This document shows, in pieces, positions 25,863-35,091 of a stretch of DNA of 45,276 nucleotides (position 1 is the first letter of the stretch; each line of letters opens with the position of its first letter). The stretch lies in the NCBI GenBank assembly GCA_021827485.1, contig JAKAVM010000106.1, positions 1 to 45,276 of the forward strand, given 5' to 3'. The translations under genes and the position numbers were made by a program. This stretch comes from Actinomycetes bacterium. Lineage in GTDB: Bacteria > Actinomycetota > Acidimicrobiia > Acidimicrobiales > JAKAVM01. The notes below the pieces were generated by a model that was given only the letters and a program-made list of their open reading frames with translations, was not told the DNA's origin and did no database searches.

Positions 25863-26741
25863 ATGTCGTCCGCAAGTCCTGTAATCAATCCAGCTCTTGG
25901 AATTGCACCAATTACCGTACCAACCAAATCGATGGGAGGCAGTCTCCGAGCCGTTAAGATAGTGATGCAACGTGAACTAATTAGATTTAGGGAAGATCGT
26001 ATTAGAATAGTTACTACACTATTACAGCCTCTTCTATATATTTTTGTGACTGGAACTGGGTTATCAGTACTGACACGTAATAATTCCATAGTAAATCTAA
26101 GAACCTTTATTTATCCTGGCGCTCTGGCAATGTCGGTTATGTTCACCGCCATGTTTTCAGCAGGTTCTATTGTTTGGGACCGGGAATTTGGCTTTATGAG
26201 AGAGATGCTTGTTGCACCGGTAAGTCGCACTGCTATTGTAATTGGCAAGGGACTTGGCGGAACTGTGGTAGCTACTTTTCAAGCTGTGATAGTTCTTTGC
26301 GTTGCCGGACTGGCGGGTGTTCCGTATTCGCCGACACTGCTTATCGAGATACTTTTTGAAGCAGCGCTTCTTGCATTTGCCTTAACTGCTTTTGGAATTG
26401 TTGCAGCAGTGAGAGTAACGACTTTTCAGGGTTTTATGGGAATGACTCAAATGTTAATAATGCCATTATTTTTCACCTCTGGAGCAATGTTTCCATTGTC
26501 GAAACTCCCGACGTGGTTAGCGATCATCACTCGGATCAACCCACTAACCTATGCAATAGATCCAATTCGACGTGCGGTATTTGCTCATTTATTGATTCCA
26601 GCAAGTGTGCGCGAAATCTACGCACCAGGAGTTACATGGGATGGCTGGCGAGTTCCAACTATTGTAGAGCTTGTCATAATTGCGGCAATGGGTGTTGTGT
26701 TGTTAGGTATTGGTATTCTTCAATTCCAGAAAGTTGAGTGA
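25863..26741 (+). CDS. ABC-2 type permease, DrrB-like
   Basis: A 292-residue integral membrane protein with about six hydrophobic segments and the ABC-2 signature near GTGLSVLTRN, FTSGAMFPLSKLPTWL and INPLTYAIDPIRR. An N-terminal cytoplasmic part (about 1-50) ends with VMQRELIRFREDRIR before the first membrane helix. It starts two bases after the ATPase stop with a strong AGGAGG site. With the ATPase it would form an exporter for a hydrophobic compound. A GC-rich hairpin follows the gene. Confidence 0.92.
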   Translation: MSSASPVINPALGIAPITVPTKSMGGSLRAVKIVMQRELIRFREDRIRIVTTLLQPLLYIFVTGTGLSVLTRNNSIVNLRTFIYPGALAMSVMFTAMFSAGSIVWDREFGFMREMLVAPVSRTAIVIGKGLGGTVVATFQAVIVLCVAGLAGVPYSPTLLIEILFEAALLAFALTAFGIVAAVRVTTFQGFMGMTQMLIMPLFFTSGAMFPLSKLPTWLAIITRINPLTYAIDPIRRAVFAHLLIPASVREIYAPGVTWDGWRVPTIVELVIIAAMGVVLLGIGILQFQKVE

Positions 26742-26816
26742 ATTGCCATCAGAGAAGTCACCGCCAGGTCTTGTGAACCTTTGGAGAGTGCTGTTCACTT
26801 GGATAGGATAGTTTAG

Positions 26817-26850
26817 CCCCCCCTCGCTTTTTAGTGCGAGGAGGGTGGGG
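26817..26850. terminator. GC-rich hairpin between convergent genes
   Basis: CCCCCCCTCGC-TTTTTAGT-GCGAGGAGGGTGGGG forms a long GC stem with one or two bulges. It lies between the exporter permease (+) and the mucin-like gene (-) and could terminate both, although no long T-run follows on either strand. Confidence 0.6.
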
Positions 26851-26878
26851 AGTTAACTATCGTAGGGAAATCTATATT

Positions 26879-28144
26879 CTAGAGTACCGCTACTATTTGG
26901 TTGTGTAACTGCTGAAGCTCGGAAACTGCTTGGGACATATCAGTTTGGGCATCGTTTAGGTCGGTAATGGCTTGTGAAATTCCTGATTGCTGAGTTGACT
27001 GAGCACTTGAGGCGTTTGCATTCTGTATGATCGACGTAGCACCTTGGAGCGAAGTTTGTGCTGAGCTAATATTGTTCTTATAGTTTGAATATGTTTGCTC
27101 CATAGTTGACGTTGATACTCCCGCCGAGTTCAGCGCGGACAGTATCGCATTGGCAAATGTTTCTAAGTCTGACCCGAATTTTACGAAGTTGTTTAGGGCA
27201 CTTGCTTGCTGTGCTAATAGAGCTATTTCTTGACCGAACTGTTGTGGAGGAGGACATGAGGAACTTGTGGATTGGGTGCTCGAAGTACCAGATGGGGCCG
27301 TGGTAGTAGAGGATGGAGCCGTTGTGGTCGAGGTCGTCGGTGGGGCAGTTGTAGTCGAGGTCGTTGAAGTACTAGAACCACTGCCACTGCCCGAGGAACC
27401 ACTGCCACTGCCCGAGGAACCACTGCCACTTCCCGAGGAACCACTGCCACTTCCCGAGCCGGAACTTGGAGGACCTTGCGGGCAAGGGTTGCACCCATCG
27501 TCGTGAGCTATTGAAGGTGTGCTCGAAGTACCAGATGGGGCCGTGGTAGTAGAGGATGGAGCCGTTGTGGTAGAGGTAGTCGGTGGAGCCGTCGTAGTCG
27601 AGGTCGTCGATGGGGCCGTTGTAGTAGAAGTCGTCGATGGGGCCGCGGTAGTCGAGGTCGTCGAAGTACTAGAACCACTGCCACTTCCCGAGCCGGAACT
27701 TGGAGGACCTTGCGGGCAAGGGTTGCACCCATCGTCGTGAGCTATTGAAGGTGTGCTCGAAGTACTAGATGAGGCCGTTGTAGTAGAAGTAGTCGATGGG
27801 GCCGCGGTAGTCGAGGTCGTTGATGGGGCCGTGGTAGTAGAGGATGGAGCCGTTGTGGTAGAGGTAGTCGGTGGAGCCGTCGTAGTCGAGGTCGTTGAAG
27901 TACTAGAACCACTGCCACTGCCCGAGGAACCACTGCCACTTCCCGAGCCGGAACTTGGAGGACCTTGCGGGCAAGGGTTGCACTTCTTGTCGTGGCTCGT
28001 AATTGAATGGTGACTTCTGCCCGAACAATTGCCGCCGTCATGGCCGCCATGGCCACCATGACCATCGGCATATGCAATGCCACTTGCAAACTGGCCAGCA
28101 TAAATAACACAGGCTGCAACTGCTAATATGAGCTTTCTTCGCAC
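26879..28144 (-). CDS. Secreted mucin-like Ser/Thr/Gly-rich repeat protein
   Basis: About 421 residues from GTG 28144, chosen because GGAGGAGTAGCC precedes it; the track's GTG 28180 is upstream of that site. A signal peptide (RRKLILAVAACVIYAG..ASGIAYADG) is followed by a His/Gly-rich segment (GHGGHGGHDGG), three copies of a CNPCPQGPPSSGSGSG block each joined to a long STTSTTTAP tract, and a C-terminal region of about 115 residues rich in A, Q, S and N that looks like a helical bundle (TDLNDAQTDMSQAVSELQQL). The S/T tracts are typical O-glycosylation substrates. A cell-surface or sheath role is inferred; His and CxxC could bind metal. Neutral drift in repeat number is likely. Opposite-strand ORFs here are shadows. 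Confidence 0.75.
   Translation of the reverse strand: MRRKLILAVAACVIYAGQFASGIAYADGHGGHGGHDGGNCSGRSHHSITSHDKKCNPCPQGPPSSGSGSGSGSSGSGSGSSTSTTSTTTAPPTTSTTTAPSSTTTAPSTTSTTAAPSTTSTTTASSSTSSTPSIAHDDGCNPCPQGPPSSGSGSGSGSSTSTTSTTAAPSTTSTTTAPSTTSTTTAPPTTSTTTAPSSTTTAPSGTSSTPSIAHDDGCNPCPQGPPSSGSGSGSGSSGSGSGSSGSGSGSSGSGSGSSTSTTSTTTAPPTTSTTTAPSSTTTAPSGTSSTQSTSSSCPPPQQFGQEIALLAQQASALNNFVKFGSDLETFANAILSALNSAGVSTSTMEQTYSNYKNNISSAQTSLQGATSIIQNANASSAQSTQQSGISQAITDLNDAQTDMSQAVSELQQLHNQIVAVL
27240..27990 (-). repeat. Nested repeats of the mucin-like gene
   Basis: Three long units (CNPCPQGPPSSG plus S/T tract) of about 230 bases each; inside them short GGAAGTGGCAGTGGTTCC-like and ACGACTACGGC-like units repeat at 12-24 bases. 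The nucleotide copies are nearly identical, so slippage and gene conversion are expected. Confidence 0.85.
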
Positions 28145-28371
28145 GGCTACTCCTCCGGGTTCAAATATCGGTAACACCAAAAAGTTGTTGACTTTTACTC
28201 GTCACGTTCACTGAGATTATTTATCAACAATCACCCAATTTATGAATCCACAACGCACAACTATTTAGCGAAGTACGGGAATAGCCCACGTCGCCAAGGG
28301 CGGTAAGGTTCACTAAGCGGACGAGCGCGGGCGCACGACTACGATTCAATCAGCTTGCGGCTCGATTTTGG

Positions 28372-29709
28372 CTACAAAATCCAGCGCCGAATTGACTTCC
28401 AACTAAATTTGAAAATAAATAGAGCAATTATTAGGGCTATCAATCCAAAAAGCAGCGGACCAGCAATCGCAATAACATCGTCGAATCCTCGCGCAAATCC
28501 GTTGATCGCTTTATGCCAAGCAAGGGCAATTCCACTTTCTGGAGTGTGGATTTGAACTGGGTGACCGGTCCGGCCAAGTTCGTTTACTGAGATGTTTAAC
28601 GAAGAATATATCGTTACAGAATTCATTAGATTCTGTTCTCCTTGTAACTGCTCTATCTGCGACTGGATGGAATCAATTTGAGATTGAACCGATAGTACGT
28701 CACCGATTGAGTATGCTTGTGAGAGAATCTTCTCATATTGAGCAAGGCTGTCTTGAAGGGCTTGTATTCTCGAAGCCAAGTCAACTACTTGTCCAGTAAC
28801 GTTTGTGGCTTTAGTAGAAACTGAAACAACTTTGCCAAGGCTTTCGACTTGGCCGACTACACTCTCAAAGCTATTAACCGGAACTTCCAAGGTAATTGAT
28901 CCAGTCATGAGACCATTTTCACTTTGAGACTGCGAATTGCCAACAAATCCTCCACTACCAGTGGCAAGTCCACTTAGCCGGTTGATCGTCTCATTGAATG
29001 TCCCATATTTGACAGAGAGAACTACACTTCCGGTTTTTTCAATCGCGTTCTGAGAAGGTGGCGGTTGAATAGCACCAGGCACTACAGGAGAGATACTTTG
29101 AGTAGAATTCTGGCCAGGTGGAGGTGCCTGAGCTGCTTGAGCTGCCGCTTGAGCAGCTCCTTGAACAGCAGCAGAAGAACTACTACCCGAAGCAGAACCT
29201 GAGAACGTTTCACCCTGGCTGTTGATTTGAGGCTGGCTTGGGAATTTACCAAATTCATTTAGCCCCAGCCGACTCGTCGAACTGCTATTTGGGATATGAG
29301 AGGTAGAGGGTGCCTTCGTGCCCGGAAGCGTTTCCTTGGCAGTTGAGCTAGCAACATTGGCTCCGGTAGTGTGATTGATTCCCGCAATAGAAAGAGTAAG
29401 GAATATAGTCAGAACTATCGATGCAGCAATTGCAACAGGAAGTGTTTTTCGGCTAGCCGATATTTTCTTGGCACGCTTTCTAAATCTCAGCGTGATACTC
29501 TCAGTTTCATTGAGCTCATCCCAAATAGGCTCTTCAATTTCGCTAACATCTGCTTGTAAATCTTTATCCGTAAATCGTTCGTCGTTCTTGGCTGGTGCTT
29601 GAAGCGAGATTGAATTATTCAAAATCTCCTCTATCACACTTTCATCAATCCGGAACTGATCGGCTGCAGTGGACATTGCCTCAGCGATGAAACGTTCATC
29701 AATTAGCAT
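28372..29709 (-). CDS. DUF4349 membrane protein, probable anti-sigma factor
   Basis: About 445 residues from ATG 29709, taken because GAGGAG precedes it and the sigma gene ends just upstream; the track's start at 29778 lies inside the sigma gene. Layout: an acidic N-terminal cytoplasmic part (about 1-85), one membrane helix (TLPVAIAASIVLTIFLTLSIAG), a Ser/Gln/Ala-rich linker (about 120-225), then a DUF4349 domain (SVVLSVKYGTFNETINRL to NSVTIYSSLNISV) with coiled-coil-forming Q/S/I heptads (DVLSVQSQIDSIQSQIEQLQ), and a C-terminal membrane helix (AIAGPLLFGLIALIIALFIF). The N-terminal part lacks a zinc HxxxCxxC motif. Position after an ECF sigma gene and topology suggest that it holds the sigma factor and senses an envelope signal. 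Confidence 0.78.
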   Translation of the reverse strand: MLIDERFIAEAMSTAADQFRIDESVIEEILNNSISLQAPAKNDERFTDKDLQADVSEIEEPIWDELNETESITLRFRKRAKKISASRKTLPVAIAASIVLTIFLTLSIAGINHTTGANVASSTAKETLPGTKAPSTSHIPNSSSTSRLGLNEFGKFPSQPQINSQGETFSGSASGSSSSAAVQGAAQAAAQAAQAPPPGQNSTQSISPVVPGAIQPPPSQNAIEKTGSVVLSVKYGTFNETINRLSGLATGSGGFVGNSQSQSENGLMTGSITLEVPVNSFESVVGQVESLGKVVSVSTKATNVTGQVVDLASRIQALQDSLAQYEKILSQAYSIGDVLSVQSQIDSIQSQIEQLQGEQNLMNSVTIYSSLNISVNELGRTGHPVQIHTPESGIALAWHKAINGFARGFDDVIAIAGPLLFGLIALIIALFIFKFSWKSIRRWIL

Positions 29710-29711
29710 TA

Positions 29712-30293
29712 CTAATTCATCTCCTCTTCGATAGATGGTAGTTGTGAGGTTCTTGCACTTGCCTTGACGGCGAGCCACTCCGAAGCAAGTAATTGAAGAG
29801 CAGGAATCTCGCTTAGAAGTCTTCGTCCCTCGTGTAAACGAGATTTGACAGTTCCAGGTCGTTTCTTTATTGCCATGGCTATTTCTCTCTCTGATAAACC
29901 TACATAATATCGTAGAACGAGGGTAATGCGAAGGTGGTCAGGCAATGAAGACAAAGACTTGAGCATTTCCGTGGCCAGTTCCAACCTGTCCCCTTCCTGA
30001 TCAGGTGATAGTTTAGGATCGCTAAGATGCTCAAGTGAGGCTTCAGGTGCTCTGCGGTCTCGATGGGGGATTTCTTTGCGAAGTTTAGAGACACAAGTGT
30101 TGACGACAACTCGATAAAGCCACGGCCTAATTGCATTGCCTTGATTGTCGCTAATAGAGTCTCGGAAGCGCCATGCTCTAAGAAATGCTTCCTGGACCGC
30201 CTCTTCGGCATCACTAGAGTTCCCAAGAATTAGGCAGGCGGTCTTGAAGGCCGGAGCGTACCCCTCTCTTATCCAATCGGCCAATTCAGCCAC
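29712..30293 (-). CDS. ECF-type sigma-70 factor
   Basis: A 193-residue extracytoplasmic-function sigma factor. Region 2 has LGNSSDAEEAVQEAFLRAWRF and the -10 recognition helix IRPWLYRVVVNTCVSKLRK; region 4 has LPDHLRITLVLRYYVGLSEREIAMAIKKRPGTVKSRLHEGRRLL, the -35-binding HTH. A short extra C-terminus follows. The GTG start has no ribosome site. The gene is upstream of, and close to, the DUF4349 gene, the usual sigma/anti-sigma order. An inverted repeat of TTCGAAC lies 63 bases upstream; the GAAC in it recalls ECF -35 elements. Likely targets include the adjacent surface genes, but this is inferred. Confidence 0.9.
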   Translation of the reverse strand: MAELADWIREGYAPAFKTACLILGNSSDAEEAVQEAFLRAWRFRDSISDNQGNAIRPWLYRVVVNTCVSKLRKEIPHRDRRAPEASLEHLSDPKLSPDQEGDRLELATEMLKSLSSLPDHLRITLVLRYYVGLSEREIAMAIKKRPGTVKSRLHEGRRLLSEIPALQLLASEWLAVKASARTSQLPSIEEEMN

Positions 30294-30355
30294 GAGATGA
30301 TATTCGCATTTCTTTGCTAAATCGTAGCGTAGACTTGGAAGGGGAAGTTCGTGAT

Positions 30356-30377
30356 TTCGAACTTGATTCAGTTCGAA
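30356..30377. promoter_or_regulatory. Inverted repeat upstream of the ECF sigma gene
   Basis: TTCGAAC-ttgattca-GTTCGAA has perfect seven-base arms; a third half site GTTCG is at 30347, pairing with CGAAC. Each arm contains GAAC. It may be an operator or contain the sigma factor's own promoter. Confidence 0.4.
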
Positions 30378-30449
30378 AATTCATTATCTCTTTAATCTCA
30401 AATACAGGCACGGTTGTTAAGACGCATCGAAGGTGCATTTGGTTCGCAA

Positions 30450-30464
30450 ACTTCTTGAAGAAGT
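30450..30464. promoter_or_regulatory. 15-base palindrome ACTTCTTGAAGAAGT
   Basis: A perfect seven-base inverted repeat around a single G, in the divergent region upstream of the LamG gene. Possible dimeric-regulator site; nothing more can be said. Confidence 0.3.
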
Positions 30465-30623
30465 GGGTTATTTAGTTAGCCAAAAATTAAACTAGAGTTA
30501 ACTCAAATGGTTCAGTCCCAACAGTTGCGATTGATTTTCCGGGCCTTTGACTATAGCATTTAGTTATTAATTGATTTATCCAATGAGGGGGAGAGACAGT
30601 CCTCGAATGATTGAAGTAGTCCC

Positions 30624-33600
30624 TTGATCCGCCAAGTAATGCGACTATTAATATCGGTGATAATAGTTGGATCATCGATAGTTTTGCAGATTTTTACTGG
30701 TGCTATGTCAGCTTATGCATCGTCAAGCTATACAACTGCAGTATTGGCTGATAGCCCAATTGGTTATTGGCCACTTGACGACCCAAGTGGCTCTGCAACA
30801 GTTGCTGATCTTTCAGGAAATAATTACACAGGTACAGTTGACGCTGGGGTGACACTAGGTAACTCTCCTGGTCCGATTACGCTTTCGCCGAACAATCTAT
30901 ACGCTGCGACAGCCGGGAGTGGCCCTCTTGCAACAACGTCAGCCCCACAGACAAGTGCTGTTGCGTGGAGCGATGAGATTTGGTTCAAAACAACACAGAC
31001 CGGCAATTCAGTCCTACTAAGTGATCGGAATATGTCCGGAGGTGGTGCGGGCATGTCCCTGTCTTTAGAGATCGGGGGTAGTCCAATCTCAGCCGCTCCA
31101 GGTTCAATCGGTTTTGGACTTGATTCGAATGCTATTTGGATTGGTGTGCAGACCAATAGTGCGTACAACGACGGAAAGTGGCACTACGCTGTTGGAGTTT
31201 GGTCTGCCCCGAGCGGAGCAGCTATCTCGCCAAGTCAATTTACAATATATATAGATGGAGTTGCAGCTGCTACCAGTGCGCATTCCACTGGCAGCGGAAC
31301 TTCACCACTAAGTGGTTCCGGTGGCGAAACAATAGGGGCCCAAAATAATGGGGCGCTTGCTTTTTCTGGTGATCTTGCCAGAGCGGCCATTTATGGGAGC
31401 GCACTCTCGTCTTCAAGAGTACTTGCTCACTACCATGCAGCCGGGACAATTATTCAGCAAGCTCCGTTTTCGACAATCGCAACGGCTGGCAATACATATT
31501 CGAGCCAACTAAATGTTTCTGGAGCCAGCGGTACTGTTAGCTACGTGGTTACATCTTCAAGTCCGCAGTTCGGAGTATCCTCAACGGGTGCTATATCTGC
31601 CCCAAGCACATTATCGGCTGGGAGCTATATTGTTTCAGGAACTGACTCTGATACTTCGGGTGATGAGGGTGTATGGTCATTTACTTTGACCGTTGCTGCG
31701 CCGGGGACTGCTTACAATACCGCCGTCTTAGGAAATCACCCTATCGCTTACTGGCCACTCAATGATGCAAGTGGTTCTGCAACAGTTGCTGATCTTTCAG
31801 GAAATGGTTATACAGGTACAGTTGGCGCTGGGGTGACATTAGGTAACTCTCCTGGTCCGATAGTATCATCGTCAAATAATCTCTACGCTGCAACAGTTGG
31901 GAGTGGCCCTCTTGCAACGACGCCAGCTCCGCAGACAAGTGCTGTTGCGTGGAGTGATGAGATTTGGTTCAAAACAACACAGACCGGCAATTCAGTACTA
32001 CTGAGTGATCGAAATATGTCCGGAGGTGGCGGTGGCATGTCCCTGTCTTTAGAGATTGGTGGTAGTCCAATAGCACATGCTCCGGGTTCGATTGGTTTTG
32101 GCCTTGATTCAAATTCGATTTGGATAGGCGTGCAGACTAATAGTGCTTACAACGATGGGAACTGGCACTATGCGGTTGGAGTATGGTCAGCTCCAAGTGG
32201 AACAGCTATCTCGCCCAGTCAATTTACTATTTATATTGATGGTTCTGCAGTTTCAACAGTTCAGGAAAGTACTAATAATCCTCCGAACTCACCACTTAGC
32301 GGTTCAGCTGGCGAAACAATAGGGGCCCAAAATAATGGGGCACTTGCATATTCAGGCGACCTAGCCGGTGCGGCCATTTACGGAACAGCGCTTTCTTCAT
32401 CAAGTGTATCGACCCATTACCAAGCTGCTACTGCTGGAACCATTACTCAAATAGCTCCGTTTTCGGGCATCACCAGCGTCGGGGTACCCTTTAGCGACCA
32501 GTTAAATGTGACAGGATCGACCGGTACCCTTAGCTACACTATAACCTCGGCAAGCCCGGCTTTTTCTGTGTCTTCGACTGGAGGAGTTACGGCTCCAAGT
32601 ACTCTTTCAGCCGGGACATATGTGGTTTCGGGAACTGATGCTGATACTTCAGGAGACTCTGGTACTTGGACGTTTACGCTCAGCGTAAAGGCACTCGGTA
32701 CTTATGGCAGCGCGGTTGTGTCTGATAACCCCATTGCTTACTGGCCACTCAATGATGCGGCTGGCTCAAGTACGGTAGTAGATGAGTCCGGCCATGGTTA
32801 TGCCGGTACTGTTGGGACTGGGGTGACTCTTGGTAATTCACCCGGGCCTATCACGACTTCGTCGAACAATCTATATGCTGCGACAGCCGGGAGTGGCCCT
32901 CTTGCAACGACACCAGCTCCGCAGACAAGTGCTGTTGCGTGGAGCGATGAGATTTGGTTCAAAACAACACAGACCGGCAATTCAGTCCTACTAAGTGATC
33001 GGAATATGTCCGGAGGTGGTGCGGGCATGTCCCTGTCTTTAGAGATTGGTGGCAGTCCAATATCAAATGCGGCAGGTTCGATTGGTTTTGGACTTGATTC
33101 GAATGGGATTTGGATTGGTGTGCAGACTAATAGTGCTTACAACGATGGGATCTGGCACTATGCGGTTGGAGTCTGGTCAGCTCCAAGTGGAACAGCTATC
33201 TCGCCAAGTCAATTTACAATTTATATAGATGGAGTTGCAGCTGCTACCAGTGCGCATTCCACTGGCAGCGGAACTTCACCACTTAGCGGTTCAGCTGGCG
33301 AAACACTAGGGGCCCAAAATAATGGGGCGCTTGCTTTTTCTGGTGATCTTGCCAGAGCGGCAATTTATGGGAGTGCACTCTCGTCGTCAACAGTACTTAC
33401 TCATTATGACGCAGGCGAGGGTAAGATCTCTCAGATCGCTCCTACTTCGGCTACGACGACAGTGGGAACATCCTTCACCGACCAGCTCAACGTTACAGGA
33501 GCGAGTGGAACAGTTACTTACGTTGTAACTTCTGCCAGTCCAGCATTTTCTGTTTCTTCAACTGGCGCAGTTTCTGCCCCAGGAACGCTATCTTCAGGAA

Positions 33601-35021
33601 CCTATACAGTATCGGGTACTGACTCAGATACCTCTGGCAACAGTGGTGCTTGGACTTTTACACTCATAGAAGGCCAATCACCCGTCATAACAAGTGCTTC
33701 GTCGACCACTTTCTCGGCTGGCCTAGTCAACTCATTCAATGTTACGGTCGCCGCTGGTACTTATCCGAGTGCGACAATTACTGACACCGCATTTTCTGGT
33801 TGCTCACCTTCAACCTTACCAACGGGTGTCTCACTGAGTACAAGTGGGACATTATCAAGCACCGCCTCTTTAGTGGCTTCGGGAACTTATACCATATGCC
33901 TGACTGCATCGAATGGGATTGGGACAAATGGTACTCAGTCATTTTCGTTAACGGTTCAATGGGATGATACTGGCTTTGCTACGCTTGCCCAGCAAAACGA
34001 GGCAGGAGATTTCTACGGTGTGGCCTATGACGGCGCCAATATCATTTCAGTTGGCGATGATAATAGCGCAACTTATGGGGAAGTGAGCTACGAGGCAGGA
34101 GTAAGTGGTTCAGATTGGAATGTAGTTGATGATTTTAATAGCTTGACAGTTACGGCTTCAGATGGAGCAGGAATTATCTCAGGTCCGCTATACGCGGTGT
34201 CATGTCCATCCTCGGCAGTATGTGTCGCGGTAGGTCAGAACAGTACTCTAACAGGTGCGCAAATTCTCTTTACAACCAGCTCACCCACAGCAGGGGCATC
34301 ATGGAGTAACGCTACAATACCTGCGGGAATAAAAGGGCTATATTCGGTATCGTGTCCGACACCATCTGTCTGTTTTGCGGTTGGAGATGGTTCGGGAGGT
34401 GGAGCGATTCTAGCTTCCACAAATGGTGGATCAAGTTGGAGTACTAATTCAGGAGGAAGCGATACTTTGCCGACCAACTTGGGGGTAATTACCAGCTTGT
34501 ATGGTATTACTTGTTTATCGACGAGCGATTGTAACGCTGTAGGGGCAGGGATAAACGGGGGTGCCGATGATGGGGCTTTCCTCTATTACAACGGGACAGC
34601 GTGGACAACTCAGAATTATTCCTCTAGCGGCGGGGAACTATCTGGTATTACCTGTACCAGTTCTTCTGTATGTATAGCAACTGGTTATGGCGGAGGAAGT
34701 TCTCAAATATATACGACCAGTTCGGCCACAAGTGCGACGGGTGGATGGTCAGTATCAGCAAGCTGGCCAGGTACCGGAAGCTATTTATACGCGGTTGCTT
34801 GCTTGAGTTCGACAAATTGTTATGCGGTGGGTTGGTCGGCAGGCTCAGGCTGGATGCAAGTGACTACAAATGGTGGGAGTTCATGGAGTACAAGAACCAT
34901 AAGTGATGGTGAAATAAGTTGGTATGCAATAGTCTGTCCTCCCATCTCTCCAAACGCGTGTACAACAGTTGGATCAAATGGGCTTAGCACTTTCTATCCA
35001 GTCGCGGTTTATGGGAGTTAG
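30624..35021 (+). CDS. Very large secreted LamG-repeat surface protein
   Basis: 1465 residues with an N-terminal signal sequence (RLLISVIIVGSSIVLQIFTG..AYA). Three near-identical modules of about 330 residues begin at about 36, 363 and 693; each has a concanavalin-like LamG domain (PIAYWPLNDASGS, EIWFKTTQTGNSVLLSDR, WHYAVGVWSAPSG, FTIYIDG) followed by an Ig-like He-PIG/cadherin-type domain (SPAFSVSSTGAV..TLS..GTYTVSGTDSDTSG). A further Ig-like domain follows (about 1017-1110), then a C-terminal propeller-like part with repeats of SCPSSAVCVAVG, CPTPSVCFAVGDG and TCLSSSDCNAVG type. No sortase motif or C-terminal membrane helix is visible. TTG 30624 or ATG 30639 could start it; neither has a clear ribosome site. 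Likely role: adhesion or carbohydrate binding at the cell surface or in biofilm. Confidence 0.82.
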   Translation: MIRQVMRLLISVIIVGSSIVLQIFTGAMSAYASSSYTTAVLADSPIGYWPLDDPSGSATVADLSGNNYTGTVDAGVTLGNSPGPITLSPNNLYAATAGSGPLATTSAPQTSAVAWSDEIWFKTTQTGNSVLLSDRNMSGGGAGMSLSLEIGGSPISAAPGSIGFGLDSNAIWIGVQTNSAYNDGKWHYAVGVWSAPSGAAISPSQFTIYIDGVAAATSAHSTGSGTSPLSGSGGETIGAQNNGALAFSGDLARAAIYGSALSSSRVLAHYHAAGTIIQQAPFSTIATAGNTYSSQLNVSGASGTVSYVVTSSSPQFGVSSTGAISAPSTLSAGSYIVSGTDSDTSGDEGVWSFTLTVAAPGTAYNTAVLGNHPIAYWPLNDASGSATVADLSGNGYTGTVGAGVTLGNSPGPIVSSSNNLYAATVGSGPLATTPAPQTSAVAWSDEIWFKTTQTGNSVLLSDRNMSGGGGGMSLSLEIGGSPIAHAPGSIGFGLDSNSIWIGVQTNSAYNDGNWHYAVGVWSAPSGTAISPSQFTIYIDGSAVSTVQESTNNPPNSPLSGSAGETIGAQNNGALAYSGDLAGAAIYGTALSSSSVSTHYQAATAGTITQIAPFSGITSVGVPFSDQLNVTGSTGTLSYTITSASPAFSVSSTGGVTAPSTLSAGTYVVSGTDADTSGDSGTWTFTLSVKALGTYGSAVVSDNPIAYWPLNDAAGSSTVVDESGHGYAGTVGTGVTLGNSPGPITTSSNNLYAATAGSGPLATTPAPQTSAVAWSDEIWFKTTQTGNSVLLSDRNMSGGGAGMSLSLEIGGSPISNAAGSIGFGLDSNGIWIGVQTNSAYNDGIWHYAVGVWSAPSGTAISPSQFTIYIDGVAAATSAHSTGSGTSPLSGSAGETLGAQNNGALAFSGDLARAAIYGSALSSSTVLTHYDAGEGKISQIAPTSATTTVGTSFTDQLNVTGASGTVTYVVTSASPAFSVSSTGAVSAPGTLSSGTYTVSGTDSDTSGNSGAWTFTLIEGQSPVITSASSTTFSAGLVNSFNVTVAAGTYPSATITDTAFSGCSPSTLPTGVSLSTSGTLSSTASLVASGTYTICLTASNGIGTNGTQSFSLTVQWDDTGFATLAQQNEAGDFYGVAYDGANIISVGDDNSATYGEVSYEAGVSGSDWNVVDDFNSLTVTASDGAGIISGPLYAVSCPSSAVCVAVGQNSTLTGAQILFTTSSPTAGASWSNATIPAGIKGLYSVSCPTPSVCFAVGDGSGGGAILASTNGGSSWSTNSGGSDTLPTNLGVITSLYGITCLSTSDCNAVGAGINGGADDGAFLYYNGTAWTTQNYSSSGGELSGITCTSSSVCIATGYGGGSSQIYTTSSATSATGGWSVSASWPGTGSYLYAVACLSSTNCYAVGWSAGSGWMQVTTNGGSSWSTRTISDGEISWYAIVCPPISPNACTTVGSNGLSTFYPVAVYGS
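30720..33670 (+). repeat. Three near-identical ~985-bp modules in the LamG gene
   Basis: Long stretches such as GATTTGGTTCAAAACAACAC recur almost unchanged at about 30977, 31962 and 32950, giving a period of about 985 bases. Copies differ locally, and module 3 begins with a more diverged stretch, as expected from partial gene conversion. Confidence 0.88.
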
Positions 35022-35071
35022 ATCTTCCAACGATCTTTATAGTCGTCCTTAGAATGAATTATGCATTAGAA

Positions 35072-35086
35072 TATCCTCCAAGGATA
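35072..35086 (+). promoter_or_regulatory. Small hairpin over the ribosome site of the NHL/IPT gene
   Basis: TATCC-TCCAA-GGATA can fold with AAGGATA, the probable ribosome site for TTG 35092, in its 3' arm. A mild block to translation is possible. Confidence 0.3.
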
Positions 35087-35091
35087 GATTA

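Larger units (their letters stand above)
30294..30623. other. 330-base divergent intergenic region
   Basis: Separates the sigma gene (-) from the LamG-repeat gene (+). It holds the inverted repeats listed separately, the palindrome at 30450, and AT-rich stretches (TTGACT at 30547 could be a -35 but no -10 stands at a fitting distance). No ORF with coding character and no riboswitch was recognised. Confidence 0.5.

Noticed and set aside
26879-28144. Several + and - strand ORFs rich in P, L, V or E/G inside the mucin-like gene
   Set aside because: They are shadow frames of the repeat DNA; only the frame with a signal peptide, ribosome site and ordered domains is a gene.
30421-30470. Cyclic-di-GMP riboswitch before the surface gene
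   Set aside because: Some GCA/GGT elements recall it, but the conserved core and pairing could not be built.
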